Notes under the pieces: generated by a model | Told to the model about the DNA's origin: nothing | Databases searched by the model: none | The model's input: the letters and a program-made list of their open reading frames with translations, nothing else | Position numbers and translations under genes: made by a program | Shown: piece after piece, positions 43,160 to 52,027 of the stretch | Position numbering within the stretch: the first letter of the stretch is position 1 | Layout: every line of letters begins with the position of its first letter | DNA from: DASUBN01 sp964584665 | GTDB taxonomy: Bacteria > Pseudomonadota > Gammaproteobacteria > Natronospirales > REEB76 | Assembly (NCBI GenBank): GCA_964584665.1 | Contig: CAZPAO010000006.1 | Span: forward strand, 55,223-119,222 | Length of the DNA: 64,000 nt | Direction of reading: 5' to 3'

Positions 43160-45505
43160 CTATTGCTGTTGGCAATTCACTCCGATGTCGCAGCCACCTC
43201 CCCCGCCGCCGCCTCCGCCGCCGCCACCACCGGTATTCAGGGTCACGGTCTTGAGCGGGGACCAGGTGCCCTGGGTCAGGTTCTGGTAATTCACGTGGAA
43301 TGAGGTGTACCCAGTGCGCAGCGACGTGGGGATAGTAGCCGTGACTGATGCGCCCGAACACGACACGGCTGAGCCCGTCACATTGGCGAGGAGCGCATTG
43401 GTGGTCGGATTGTAGAGCCCCACTGCACAGGTCCCGCTCCCGGTCGCACCATCCGTGACACTGAGCACGAGGCAGGTGTTGCTGGTGCATTCCGACCCGG
43501 TGGTGATGGTCGGCGTCATGCCCACCAGCGACACGAGCTGTTTCGCCGAGACCTGCCCAGTGCTCAGGCTCTCGAATGCGATCTGGACGCTGGTCTGGTG
43601 CTGAGCCACGGATGATGGGATGGTGAACACTCCCTCATCGGCATTGCAGAAGGCATCGGCATCCTGCACGGTGGCGAGGAGCGTCCCACCGCCGGGACCG
43701 TAGATCTTCAGAGCGCACTTGATCACGGTGCCCCCACTCGCCGCAAGACTGTTCTTGTCCGGCGTCCAAGCCTCGGTGGCCATGACCCAAAGACAATTCT
43801 CATCGCCGCAGACGGACTGCTGCCCGGCTGCCGTGGTGGGGCCTACCTTGATTATGGACGGCGCCGCGATGCTCGCAGCGCCGCACGCGTGGGTATAGCA
43901 ATCACCGAACTCGAAGATGTCCGTGTCCGCGCCGAACGTGCTGGAGCTCGAGAGCTGGTAGAACTCGTCGCCGTCAGTATCCACGTTCCTGTGCTGGAAT
44001 ATCTCGTTGTTGTACAGCTGCAGTTGAGCCGAGTCGCTCTGAGGATCGTGTATCTCGTCCTGGTCGTAGTTGAGGGCGTAGGAACCGTAGTCGAAGGTGT
44101 TGTTCTCGAATACCGCCTCACCGATCGCGCCGGCCAGTTCCACATCCGGGTTCTCGTGCTGGTGGGTCTCCGGACCCTGGGCATAAGCCGGATCGCTGTC
44201 CACACCGCCGCCGTGGTACCAGAGCTGCCCTGCCGTAGTCAGTTGACCGGCGTCGATAGTGGTGCGATTCGGGTCGGGCGCATAGTAGACGCACCGAGCG
44301 GACAGGTCGCAGTCGCTGAACCTGTCATACCCATAGTTCTCTTCGAGAGTGTTCGGATCGTAGAAATCCATGTAGCCATTCATGAAAGTGTTGCCATAGA
44401 ACACGAAATCACCCGATCCCGGCTCTATGCCGATCTGCCCGCCGGAGCAACCCTCATGGCCGCTGCAGGGGAAGGGATCGCCGTGCTGATCATGGTCGAA
44501 GACGTTGTTGCTGATGTCCGAGGGGCGCGTGCCGCTGGTGGAAGTCAGCCCGTAGATGTGCAGCGCCGCGGCACGGGTCGCGAAGAAGAGGTTCCCTTCT
44601 ACGCTCACGTCCGTACCCACGATGTCGAGACCCCGATAGAAGGAGTTCTCGACGACATTGTTCAGGAACTGGAACCGCGTCACGTCACCGGCAGAGACGG
44701 AGTTCCCCTGGGTGCGGTCTATGACCATCCCGGTTATCTTCACGTCCGTGGAAGAGGCGACGTTGATGGCCACGTTACAGATATGTGTCGGGATGGTCGG
44801 AAAGAAACACTCGGTATTCACGTCGAAATACTGTTCCACGCCGTCCTTGTCCGGCGCCTCCACCGTGACGAAGCCGGGAGACGGGCAAAGCTCGGTCTGA
44901 CCGTTGATATCCGTATCATCTGCGCTGACCTTATGGCCGGTGAGGCCCTCGCCTCCCACGACGCTCCCTGAATACGGCGCACCGCAGAAGACGACGGTCG
45001 CCTTGACCTCCGGTTGGCCGTTACCGTCAAGGATGTAGTTGCCATCGCTGTCGGTCTTATGCACGGTCCCATAGACCTGGATCGGGTCCGTCGAGGCCGG
45101 CTCATCGTAGAGGGTGAAGTCGCGGATGGTGACGTTGGAAGAATTCTCGATGTCTATCAGCGTATTGTTGTAACTATCCCTGCGATGCAGCTCGGCGACC
45201 GTGGCAGGCGCAATGGGATAGCCGATGATGGAGACCGATGACTTGTGCAGGGCTGCGCCATCGAACACGATCTGGCATGCATTGCTGCCCGTGCATTCTA
45301 TCTTGTCCGTGATCACGATCTGGGTCACGGGGCTGGGGCTGGGCTTGTTCTCCAGCAGCAGCACGCAGGCCTGGAAGGCCGCCAGTGTGCCGGCTTCGCA
45401 GGCAGTAGGGTCGGTGGCATAAGGGTCAGCCAATGCTGATCGGGCTGGCAGAAGACAGGCGAGAAAGAGCAAAACAGAAGATAGCTTGAGGGCGTGGCGA
45501 AGCAT
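43160..45505 (-). CDS. Large secreted right-handed beta-helix protein with poly-Gly end
   Basis: 781 residues; ribosome site AGGGAGGA, signal peptide (LLFLACLLPARSALA). Region about 95-560 has the parallel beta-helix pattern of pectate-lyase-like proteins (IDIENSSNVTIRDFTLYD; INVASSTDVKITGMVID; FQFLNNVVENSFYRGLDIVGTDVSVEGNLFF; DISNNVFDHDQHG; VFENNTFDYGSYALNYD). It has many Cys pairs. Two beta-sandwich-like repeats follow (about 590-765), and the C-terminus has a run of 13 glycines before CDIGVNCQQQ. Probably a surface or secreted carbohydrate-binding or -cleaving protein. No catalytic motif identified. Confidence 0.75.
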   Translation of the reverse strand: MLRHALKLSSVLLFLACLLPARSALADPYATDPTACEAGTLAAFQACVLLLENKPSPSPVTQIVITDKIECTGSNACQIVFDGAALHKSSVSIIGYPIAPATVAELHRRDSYNNTLIDIENSSNVTIRDFTLYDEPASTDPIQVYGTVHKTDSDGNYILDGNGQPEVKATVVFCGAPYSGSVVGGEGLTGHKVSADDTDINGQTELCPSPGFVTVEAPDKDGVEQYFDVNTECFFPTIPTHICNVAINVASSTDVKITGMVIDRTQGNSVSAGDVTRFQFLNNVVENSFYRGLDIVGTDVSVEGNLFFATRAAALHIYGLTSTSGTRPSDISNNVFDHDQHGDPFPCSGHEGCSGGQIGIEPGSGDFVFYGNTFMNGYMDFYDPNTLEENYGYDRFSDCDLSARCVYYAPDPNRTTIDAGQLTTAGQLWYHGGGVDSDPAYAQGPETHQHENPDVELAGAIGEAVFENNTFDYGSYALNYDQDEIHDPQSDSAQLQLYNNEIFQHRNVDTDGDEFYQLSSSSTFGADTDIFEFGDCYTHACGAASIAAPSIIKVGPTTAAGQQSVCGDENCLWVMATEAWTPDKNSLAASGGTVIKCALKIYGPGGGTLLATVQDADAFCNADEGVFTIPSSVAQHQTSVQIAFESLSTGQVSAKQLVSLVGMTPTITTGSECTSNTCLVLSVTDGATGSGTCAVGLYNPTTNALLANVTGSAVSCSGASVTATIPTSLRTGYTSFHVNYQNLTQGTWSPLKTVTLNTGGGGGGGGGGGGGCDIGVNCQQQ

Positions 45506-45645
45506 GAGTCCTCCCTGATTGTTATTGGGAAATCGAGACCAAAGACAGAATTAACCCCTGCCGGCAGTATTGCACGGCAAAAAGTCAGAACCAAGAACCC
45601 CCTGTTACATCCCTCAGAAAATGCCCCCGGCGGGCTAGTCGCCCA

Positions 45646-46593
45646 TCACGGAGGCGGAATCATGCCGATGGTCTTGAGCCACGGCGTCACAAGATCAGGC
45701 CAGTGGGTGATGGGGAGCTTCGTCGGCCGCAGTCCGAACGCATGTCCGCCCTGTGCGTAGAGATGCAGCTCCGCCGGGACGCCGGCATCCTTCAGGGCCC
45801 CGTAGTAGACGTAGGTCTGCTCCACGCCATCGACGTCATCATCCTCGGCTTGCAGCAGGAAGGTGGGCGGCGTGTCCTTCGTGACGGGGACGTTCGGATT
45901 CAGCCCTTTCTTGGCGGCGAGATGCCCCGGATAGATCGCCACCGCGAAGTCCGGGCGGGCGCTCTCCTGGTCGGCCGCGTCCACCGGGGGATAGAGACGA
46001 TGCGCATAGTGCGTGCTGATGGACGCCACCAGATACCCGCCGGCCGAGAAACCCAGCACCCCGACCTTGTGCGGATCGACATGCCACTCCGCGGCATGGA
46101 GGCGCACCAACCCCATGGCCCGCTGCGCGTCTTCCAGCGCCTGGGTCGGCACCACGAGGTTGTCCGGGCGGCAGTTGCAGTGCCAGTCATAGGGCAGGCT
46201 CGGGACGCGGTACTTCAACAGCACGCAGGTGATGCCGTTGGCGTTGAGCCAATCGCAGACCTCCGTGCCCTCCAGGTCCATGGCCAGGATCTCGAAACCG
46301 CCGCCTGGGAACACCACCACCGCGGCGCCGGTGTTCTTGCCCTTCGGTGCATAGACCGTCAGGGTCGGCTGCGAGACGTTGCGCAGATACAGGTAGTGCC
46401 TGCCCGCGATCAGTTTCTCGCCTTCGGTCGTGCCCACTGTCTCCGGGCCCGGCATCGGCTGCGCATCCGGCACCTTACCAGGCCATAACGGCAGCTGGGT
46501 GTGCCCCGGCGAGGGCTGCCAAGCTGGCGCCTCGGCGCATAGCCCGCTGGTCGTGAAGGCCAGACAAAGGGAAAAAGCGAAAGACCTCATCAT
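45646..46593 (-). CDS. Exported alpha/beta-hydrolase, BD-FAE/acetyl-xylan-esterase-like
   Basis: 315 residues from the ATG at 46593 (GGGTGA upstream; a GTG at 46602 is also in frame). Signal peptide (FAFSLCLAFTTSGLCA). Oxyanion region VVFPGGGFE, nucleophile Ser in GFSAGGY (about S183), Asp in EDDDVD and His in QGGHAFG complete the triad. The layout matches BD-FAE/xylanolytic esterases that deacetylate plant polysaccharides. Fits a saprophytic lifestyle together with the beta-helix protein next to it. Confidence 0.84.
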   Translation of the reverse strand: MMRSFAFSLCLAFTTSGLCAEAPAWQPSPGHTQLPLWPGKVPDAQPMPGPETVGTTEGEKLIAGRHYLYLRNVSQPTLTVYAPKGKNTGAAVVVFPGGGFEILAMDLEGTEVCDWLNANGITCVLLKYRVPSLPYDWHCNCRPDNLVVPTQALEDAQRAMGLVRLHAAEWHVDPHKVGVLGFSAGGYLVASISTHYAHRLYPPVDAADQESARPDFAVAIYPGHLAAKKGLNPNVPVTKDTPPTFLLQAEDDDVDGVEQTYVYYGALKDAGVPAELHLYAQGGHAFGLRPTKLPITHWPDLVTPWLKTIGMIPPP

Positions 46594-46620
46594 GGGCGTC
46601 ACCCGTGGTGATCATGGACA

Positions 46621-46661
46621 GGGATGCTGAACGGGCCTTTAATTCTTGTATAGCCCCCTCC
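46621..46661. repeat. 41-base dispersed element, copy 1
   Basis: GGGATGCTG, then CGGGC and TTCTTGTATAGCCCC recur in the same order and spacing at 49228-49269. This copy lies just upstream of the minus-strand esterase gene. Nature unknown. Confidence 0.5.
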
Positions 46662-46730
46662 CTGGGGTTGGGGGGTGATCGATGACAATTTTTTAACAGG
46701 GTGGCGCGCGTAGAACCCATTCGAAACAGC

Positions 46731-46757
46731 GGAGGGGCGGTCAGGCGCCGCCCCTCC
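46731..46757 (-). terminator. Terminator of the coiled-coil protein gene
   Basis: 10-bp perfect stem (46731-46740 with 46748-46757) 10 bases past the stop; tail GCTGTTTC on the minus strand is only moderately T-rich. Confidence 0.55.
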
Positions 46758-46767
46758 TGCAAGCGGA

Positions 46768-47502
46768 TCAGTTGGACGGAGGGTCGGGCGGCGGCACGGG
46801 CGCATTGTAGTCCGAGCCGTCAAACTGGGCATCACCGCACTGGTTCTTCAGGTAATCGTTGGATCCGTTTCCCTGCGCCTTCAACTGCTTCTTGCATTGA
46901 CCGACCTGGGACAGCAGGCCCTGAAGCTTCGCCAGCAGACGGTTGTGCTCCTGCAGCAGGTCCGCATAACGGCCGCGGGCTTCCTTCATCTGAGTGACCG
47001 CATTCTGGGTGTTCGTCGACAGATCGGTCGACTGGGTTAACAGCGATTGGCGCTGTTGCTCCAACTCGGCATCGTAGGCGTTGTCCTTGTCCCGGCGCTC
47101 GGCGAGTTTGTTCGCCTCAGCATCGAGGCTATCCGCCTCCTGGTTATACCCATCACAGGCGTCCGGGTTGTCCTCGGTCGTCTCGCAGATGGTGCCGTTG
47201 TGTGCGGCGAGGCGTTGCCCGAGATCCTGGTAGGCGCTGTGGAGGTCGGCCCGTTCCATGTCCTCGTTCTGCCGATCGGTCTTGTATTTTGCGACGTCGG
47301 ATTGAAGCTGAGGCAGGACTTGAGTCTTGAGGCGGCTGTATTCCGCAGAGGCGTCCGCCCCGTCCTTGGATGCTTGCTGCAACCCGTCTGTATTGCCGCT
47401 GAGCGAGCCCTTCAGAGCGTCGATCTGCTCGGCGAGCGTATCGGCGGCCGCGATGGTCGCCATCCCCAACAAAGGAACCAAACACAGGTATCTGAGTTTC
47501 AT
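46768..47502 (-). CDS. Periplasmic coiled-coil protein
   Basis: 244 residues from the ATG at 47502 (GGGAGGGG upstream). Signal peptide MKLRYLCLVPLLGMATIAAA, then continuous heptad-like helix from about 25 to 200 (EQIDALKGSLSG...AEYSRLKTQVLPQLQSDVAKY...ELEQQRQSLLTQS), with four Cys residues, and a short Pro-rich end PVPPPDPPSN. No family recognised. Possibly a cell-envelope spacer. Confidence 0.68.
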   Translation of the reverse strand: MKLRYLCLVPLLGMATIAAADTLAEQIDALKGSLSGNTDGLQQASKDGADASAEYSRLKTQVLPQLQSDVAKYKTDRQNEDMERADLHSAYQDLGQRLAAHNGTICETTEDNPDACDGYNQEADSLDAEANKLAERRDKDNAYDAELEQQRQSLLTQSTDLSTNTQNAVTQMKEARGRYADLLQEHNRLLAKLQGLLSQVGQCKKQLKAQGNGSNDYLKNQCGDAQFDGSDYNAPVPPPDPPSN

Positions 47503-47602
47503 AGCCCCTCCCCATTCCGTACTTTGGTGTTGTCTGTATCCCCATTCCCTCCGGGCGCGTCCGTCGTCCGTCCCCAATAAAGTATAGGCCTGGTTGGCCG
47601 GC

Positions 47603-48466
47603 TTAGCCGAGGGCGAAACTGGCGTAGCCGTAGATCGAGGCGCGCCGGGACAGCAAGCCTTGCCCGCCGCGCCGCATGTGCCGCGTGCTCCTCCTATATA
47701 GGAAACCGTGGCGCTCCAGCATGGGGCGGACCGCGGAGTTCGACTGCGGCGCGGTCACCTCGGGCGGCGCCGCGAACGGAAGCTCCAAGGCTGCCGCGAG
47801 CAGGGCTTCGGCATCCTCCGGCTGCTCCGCGAGCCAAGGACCTATGCGTTGCGATTGAGCAATCAGAAAACCCGTCACCCTGCCCTGCCCGTCCACCGAG
47901 ACGAAGCTCCGATCGTGGAACTCTGCCAGCAGACTGCGTAGGAGGCGGCTGCGGTCCGCGCCCACGAGGCTGGCATCCAGCGCTGAGATGGCCGCATGGT
48001 CATCGAGCCGGGCCTCACGCAGCTTGGCGCTGCTGTTACTCGTTGCACCGGCACCTGCATCCGTGCGGACAAAGAGGTCGCTCTTGTCCTCTTCGATGAA
48101 GCCGTGGGCAAGATAGAGGGGATACCCCGCCGCGGTGGCATCCAGCAGCAGCATGGGGATCTGACGCTCATCCGCGGTGGCGAGCACGTGGCGCAGGATG
48201 CGCTTGCCGATGCCCTTCCCCTGGAATCCGGGGTGCACCACCATCAGTCCCAGATAGGCAGAGCTGCCGTAATCCGTGATCCCGGCCATGCCCACCGCCT
48301 GGCCCTCCATGCGCCCCAGCCACCAGCCGGCGGGGTCCATCTCCAGGTGCCGCTTCAAGTCATGGCCATAGGGCCTCGGCACCTTGAATGCCTGCTGCAG
48401 CAGCACGGTCGCCTCGGCGATGTCCGATGCGCTGAGCGCCGCGAGAGTGAGAGGAGTGCTGTCCAT
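47603..48466 (-). CDS. Two-domain GNAT acetyltransferase
   Basis: 287 residues from the ATG at 48466. The N-terminal GNAT domain has LGLMVVHPGFQGKGIGKRILRHVL (acetyl-CoA loop QGKGIGKR at about 83-90). The second half (150-280) is the GNAT-like extension seen in YjdJ/GNAT_acetyltran_18-type proteins (DASLVGADRSRLLRSLL; VDGQGRVTGFLIAQSQ; MLERHGFLYRRSTRHMRRG). Transfers an acetyl group to an unknown amine. Single gene, divergent from hemerythrin-like paralogue 3. Confidence 0.84.
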   Translation of the reverse strand: MDSTPLTLAALSASDIAEATVLLQQAFKVPRPYGHDLKRHLEMDPAGWWLGRMEGQAVGMAGITDYGSSAYLGLMVVHPGFQGKGIGKRILRHVLATADERQIPMLLLDATAAGYPLYLAHGFIEEDKSDLFVRTDAGAGATSNSSAKLREARLDDHAAISALDASLVGADRSRLLRSLLAEFHDRSFVSVDGQGRVTGFLIAQSQRIGPWLAEQPEDAEALLAAALELPFAAPPEVTAPQSNSAVRPMLERHGFLYRRSTRHMRRGGQGLLSRRASIYGYASFALG

Positions 48467-48696
48467 ACTGCGGGCACTTTCTACGCGCACTGTGACAGGA
48501 GGGCAACGGCCAGATCGACGGGTGATGGGCGGAATCTGGCACGGCCCGGGCCCTTGCGCGGCGCGGGCCCGGCATGACCGGCCAGACGGACGGCGGCCCC
48601 GAATGGAAATTTCCTGCCATACTTGGGCTACAGGGCCTGACGATAGAACGCGCAGGGAGAACAGAAAGAGGGACAGCAAGGACGTCCGAGGTTCCC

Positions 48697-49197
48697 ATGT
48701 TAAGGACACTCTTAGGCAAGCGACCCAAGGATCGGGACGCGCCCAGGATCGCCGAGGCCAAGCGCGGCATCCCCTACGACCCGACCCTGATCACCGCCCT
48801 CACCCATCAGCACCGCGAGCTGGTGATGTTGCTGGTAAAAGCCAGCAGCGCCGCCGAGCAGTGCTACTACGCCGAGGCGACCGAGGCCCTGGTGCAGTTC
48901 AAAGCCGATCTCGACGCACACCTCAAGCGCGAGGACAGCCAGCTCATCCCTTACCTGAGCCAGCATCTCTGGGGCGTGGGCATCGATGAACTGGTGCGCG
49001 ACATGCGCGCCAACAGCTCGCACATCGAACGCACCGTCAAGAACTTCCTGGATAGCTACCTGTATAACCCGGTGGACGCCGAAAGCCTGCATGACTTCCT
49101 GATCGAGATCGAACGGGTGTGCGAGGACTTCAGCCAGGCGGTGGAGCGGGAAGAGATGGCGTTCTACACGCTCTACATGGCGCCCGAGGCCTATTGA
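48697..49197 (+). CDS. Hemerythrin-like four-helix protein (paralogue 3)
   Basis: 166 residues from the ATG at 48697, which matches the start of the paralogue at 27221. Motifs THQHRELVMLLVKASSAAEQ, AHLKREDSQLIPYLSQHL (HxxxE kept, the later His replaced by Ile), SHIERTVKNFL (His of helix 3 kept) and AVEREEMAFYTLYMAPEAY (His of helix 4 lost). It retains more ligands than paralogues 1 and 2. It is about 21 kb away from them and lacks their 44-base upstream element. Confidence 0.75.
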   Translation: MLRTLLGKRPKDRDAPRIAEAKRGIPYDPTLITALTHQHRELVMLLVKASSAAEQCYYAEATEALVQFKADLDAHLKREDSQLIPYLSQHLWGVGIDELVRDMRANSSHIERTVKNFLDSYLYNPVDAESLHDFLIEIERVCEDFSQAVEREEMAFYTLYMAPEAY

Positions 49198-49227
49198 CCC
49201 TCTGGGGCTCCCTGGCAATCCTGGGGC

Positions 49228-49269
49228 GGGATGCTGCGCGGGCTCCGCGTTCTTGTATAGCCCCTCTCC
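49228..49269. repeat. 41-base dispersed element, copy 2
   Basis: Second copy of the element at 46621-46661, same orientation, here between the ends of two convergent genes, so it is unlikely to be a promoter at this site. Confidence 0.5.
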
Positions 49270-49359
49270 GCTTTCACGATTGGAGGGGTCCAGATGTATG
49301 AATCTTTTGTGACAATGGGAGGGGATTGCGGAGAACCAGAAACCGTGGTCTGTCCCCTA

Positions 49360-50601
49360 TCATTTGCGCGCCTGGGCCAGGGTCTCAACGAGGCTCTTGC
49401 GTATCTCGCCGCGGCGCTGCGGCGTATCGGACCAGGAGCACAGGGGCTTGCCCGCATCCAGCATCGCCAGCGCTTCCTGCGCCAGCGGCAGCGCCAGCTC
49501 CTTCTGCCCCAGCTGCACATAGGCATCGGCCACGTTGCTGCGGGCATCGATGGAATCCGGGTAGGCGAGCAGGTTCAGCTTGAAGACATCGAGCGCGGTC
49601 TTGAAGTCCCCCGCGCGTCCGTAATCCTCGCCGATGATGTCCACGTCCGCTTCCGGGAACAGCTGGACCATGGGATCTTTCTTGCGCGCCTCCTGCAACC
49701 GCTGCGTCACCTCCGCGACGGCAGCGTCACCGCCCCACTCCAGCTTGTCCAGTATCTCCGCCGCTGCCACGGCATCCACCGGCGCATGGCCCGGCGTCTT
49801 GATGAGCGTGGTCACGAACCAGTCCACGATCATGCCCGGCAGCTCGGGATGGGGCTTGAAGAGGTCGGTGCCGTGATCACCCGTGGAAGCCACCTTGTCC
49901 TGGTCCGAGAAGGCAGTCTCGTACCAGAGCCAGGGCGCGTCTTGGGATGCGGCGTAGCGCACCAGCCGCTTGCCGGGGCTGGCGGCGGTCACGTAGAGCA
50001 GTTCCATCGCTTCCACCGTGGGCGGGTACTCGTCCCGGTCCGAGACGACGAAGAGTTCCGGCGTCTGCGTCTCGTGCAGGTACTCGAGGCCATCCCGCAC
50101 CGTCTCGCCGGACATGAGCACCATGGACTTCACCTGATCGGGGTGGCGGCGCACCGCCTCCACGCCGTTGACCACGCCCGGCCATCCCGCCATGCCGATG
50201 CCGATGTCGTCCTTCTTCACCTCCGGCTGCGAAGCCAGGTAACGGAAGCCCGCGTCGGCGTCATCCTTTGTGTGGGTGGTCAGGTCCTTGCGCTGCTCCG
50301 GGCTCAGCTTGTCGTAAGACGTGCCTCCGCTCTCGCCGTGCAGGCGCATGTCGTAGGTGAGGGTGTTGATCCCCGCGCCTGCGAGCTGCCGCGCGAGGCT
50401 ATCCCAGCTCTGGCGCGTGCGGTTGCCCTGGTGCAGGAGCAGCACGCCGGGACCGGATCTGCCGGCGGAGTAATAGGTGGCCTTGAGGGGCGTGCCATCG
50501 GCGGACTTGATATCCACCACCCGCGGCGGTGGGGCACCGTCTGCAAGCGCGATGAGCGGGAACATCAGGCTGAGTAACAGGACGGGGATGCTGAAACGCA
50601 T
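49360..50601 (-). CDS. Exported alpha/beta-hydrolase-fold protein with TPR-like end, nucleophile missing
   Basis: 413 residues, ribosome site GGAGGG, signal peptide (VLLLSLMFPLIALA). Dienelactone-hydrolase-like core: GVLLLHQGNRTRQSW, LTYDMRLHGESGG, LFVVSDRDEYPP (Asp) and STGDHGTDLF (His). At the nucleophile elbow the expected GxSxG reads GMAGW (residues 136-140) with no Ser or Cys. A C-terminal TPR-like unit follows (FKTALDVFKLNLLAYPDSIDARSNVADAYVQLGQKELAL). Fold assignment firm; an enzymatically inactive or altered protein is inferred. Confidence 0.78.
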   Translation of the reverse strand: MRFSIPVLLLSLMFPLIALADGAPPPRVVDIKSADGTPLKATYYSAGRSGPGVLLLHQGNRTRQSWDSLARQLAGAGINTLTYDMRLHGESGGTSYDKLSPEQRKDLTTHTKDDADAGFRYLASQPEVKKDDIGIGMAGWPGVVNGVEAVRRHPDQVKSMVLMSGETVRDGLEYLHETQTPELFVVSDRDEYPPTVEAMELLYVTAASPGKRLVRYAASQDAPWLWYETAFSDQDKVASTGDHGTDLFKPHPELPGMIVDWFVTTLIKTPGHAPVDAVAAAEILDKLEWGGDAAVAEVTQRLQEARKKDPMVQLFPEADVDIIGEDYGRAGDFKTALDVFKLNLLAYPDSIDARSNVADAYVQLGQKELALPLAQEALAMLDAGKPLCSWSDTPQRRGEIRKSLVETLAQARK

Positions 50602-50697
50602 AGGACCCTCCGCAGACGACGGGATGCCATCCCATCATGGACCCGGTGGCTTGGGGTGATATTTCAGCTTAGACCCTGTCCAGGCGCCTGCTTCCGC

Positions 50698-51498
50698 TCA
50701 CCGATGGCACCACTCCATCTGCTTCAGCTGGTCTTTTATAAGAACTTGCAGCTGCCCCGAAGCATCCTGGGGTTCGTCTGTATCGCCGCCGCACCCCAAT
50801 CCCATCACATCGAATTCGGTATCACCCTTCTTGAATTTCCAGATGTCGTAAGCGCATAACCCTGTCCCCTCGCTACCCAAGACGCCTGTACCAATCTCCA
50901 TGTCGGGCTTGTCATCCAAGGCCGACTTGCCCCATGCCCTATACCTATAGTGGGTCCCGTCCTCGTCATCTATGACGACGTAATGCTTGTCCGTGACGCA
51001 AACGTAGTCTGTCTTCCTGCTTTTAGATACATTCGCATCCTTCGGACGTTCCTGAAGGTTGATAGCCGCGATGCGGTAACGTGAACTATTCGACTTCCCG
51101 GTGAGAGAGACCCACACCACGCCATTGCCATACATGACCCCTTCCCAATTACACCAAAGCTGATCCGGCTTGTTATCCAGGACAGCCTTACGGGCGTAGT
51201 CAGGGAACATCTCATCAAAACGGGCCTGGAACGTCGCCGGCGTATCGATGGAGATGGTTACTCCAGAACCATAGTTGACACTGAGGGGGTAGTCAGACAA
51301 CTCGGCGGCCGTCGCGGAATCGCCGTTCTGGATGGCCTTCCGCAATACACGGTCGAAGTTAAGAAAATCCTGCTTGTCTGTCCCGCCTGTGATCTTGAGG
51401 TCGCAAGATGGCCCGAGCAGGGTATCTGCGGCATGGGCGGGCGATATGACCAACACCAGCACTGCAAACAGTGCGACAAAAGCGTTCTTATGGTTCAC
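50698..51498 (-). CDS. Secreted Cys-containing protein of unknown family
   Basis: 266 residues from GTG at 51498 (AAAGGGG, spacing 5). Signal peptide (FVALFAVLVLVISPAHA). The middle (45-125) resembles a small NTF2-like alpha+beta segment (FDRVLRKAIQNGDSATAAELSDYPLSVNYGSG...FDEMFPDYARKAVL...GVMYGNGVVWVSLTG). Conserved-looking Cys pairs occur at CDL, CNW, CVT, CAY, LGC and EWC. Its divergent partner at 51698 and the shared intergenic text show that this is one half of a duplicated module. Confidence 0.65.
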   Translation of the reverse strand: MNHKNAFVALFAVLVLVISPAHAADTLLGPSCDLKITGGTDKQDFLNFDRVLRKAIQNGDSATAAELSDYPLSVNYGSGVTISIDTPATFQARFDEMFPDYARKAVLDNKPDQLWCNWEGVMYGNGVVWVSLTGKSNSSRYRIAAINLQERPKDANVSKSRKTDYVCVTDKHYVVIDDEDGTHYRYRAWGKSALDDKPDMEIGTGVLGSEGTGLCAYDIWKFKKGDTEFDVMGLGCGGDTDEPQDASGQLQVLIKDQLKQMEWCHR

Positions 51499-51579
51499 GT
51501 GTACCCCTTTCCCAAGTCCCCATGGCAAAGCGCCCTGGATCGCTTCATCGTAGCTGTAAGAGCCGGATTTCTAAAGGCT

Positions 51580-51660
51580 AACCAGCCGGGCGAAAACTAA
51601 GCCTATACTTCAGGTGGGGTTAGATAAGGGAACCAGGGCAGGTTAATGCTCCTGCCAAAC
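51580..51660. repeat. Duplicated divergent promoter region, copy 1
   Basis: The text from AAAGGCTAA through GCCTATACT to GGTGGGGTT recurs at about 52475-52540, again between a minus-strand secreted protein gene (GTG start, same ribosome site) and a plus-strand PSIYLLA-type gene. The CCTATACT part looks like a -10 element on the plus strand. Confidence 0.55.
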
Positions 51661-51697
51661 CTGCATTTCCGCCATCCATGGCGGTCAGAGGGGCGCC

Positions 51698-52027
51698 GTG
51701 GGAAGGCATCCATCCATATATCTGTTGGCAGCGGTACTCGCCGCTGCGAGCTTCAGCGCGTCTGCCACACCGCAAGGGGAAGCGGTACAGGCGCATGGGA
51801 TTGGAATTAGTCAGCCGACGCTCAGCGCGGACGATGATGACGTCCCGCCTATGGAGATGAAAAAGCCAAGATACCGGGGTGGCTACGCCACCTTCCCGGC
51901 TTCACTTCCTGTTACGCCGGCCGGCCCGCCCGCGCTTTCCCTGCGCGGTCTCTCGTCGCTTGCGACTGCCCTCCCGATCCCGGCACGGCTCCGCCAGGTG
52001 ATCTCTTCTAGTTCGAATCGAGTTTGA
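51698..52027 (+). CDS. Small secreted protein with repeat-derived tail (paralogue A)
   Basis: 109 residues from GTG at 51698 (AGAGGGG upstream). Signal region HPSIYLLAAVLAAASFSASA, then VQAHGIGISQPTLSADDDDVPP shared almost exactly with the gene at 52546. After residue 50 the protein is translated from the dispersed repeat (51876-51960), and the bases after it would read PPDPGTAPP in another frame. The Pro-rich tail has thus been replaced through insertion of the repeat. Confidence 0.55.
   Translation: MGRHPSIYLLAAVLAAASFSASATPQGEAVQAHGIGISQPTLSADDDDVPPMEMKKPRYRGGYATFPASLPVTPAGPPALSLRGLSSLATALPIPARLRQVISSSSNRV
51876..51960. repeat. Dispersed hairpin-rich repeat, copy 1
   Basis: Begins GGGGTGGCTACGCCACC (hairpin) and continues with GCCGGCCGGCCCGCCCGCGC. 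Nearly the same text occurs at 52909-52990, and a diverged copy at 62523-62600. Lies inside the coding frame of the small secreted protein. Confidence 0.7.

Noticed and set aside
43889..44971. 360-codon plus-strand frame opposite the beta-helix gene
   Set aside because: Val/Gly/Arg-rich artefact; the opposite strand has a signal peptide, ribosome site and repeats.
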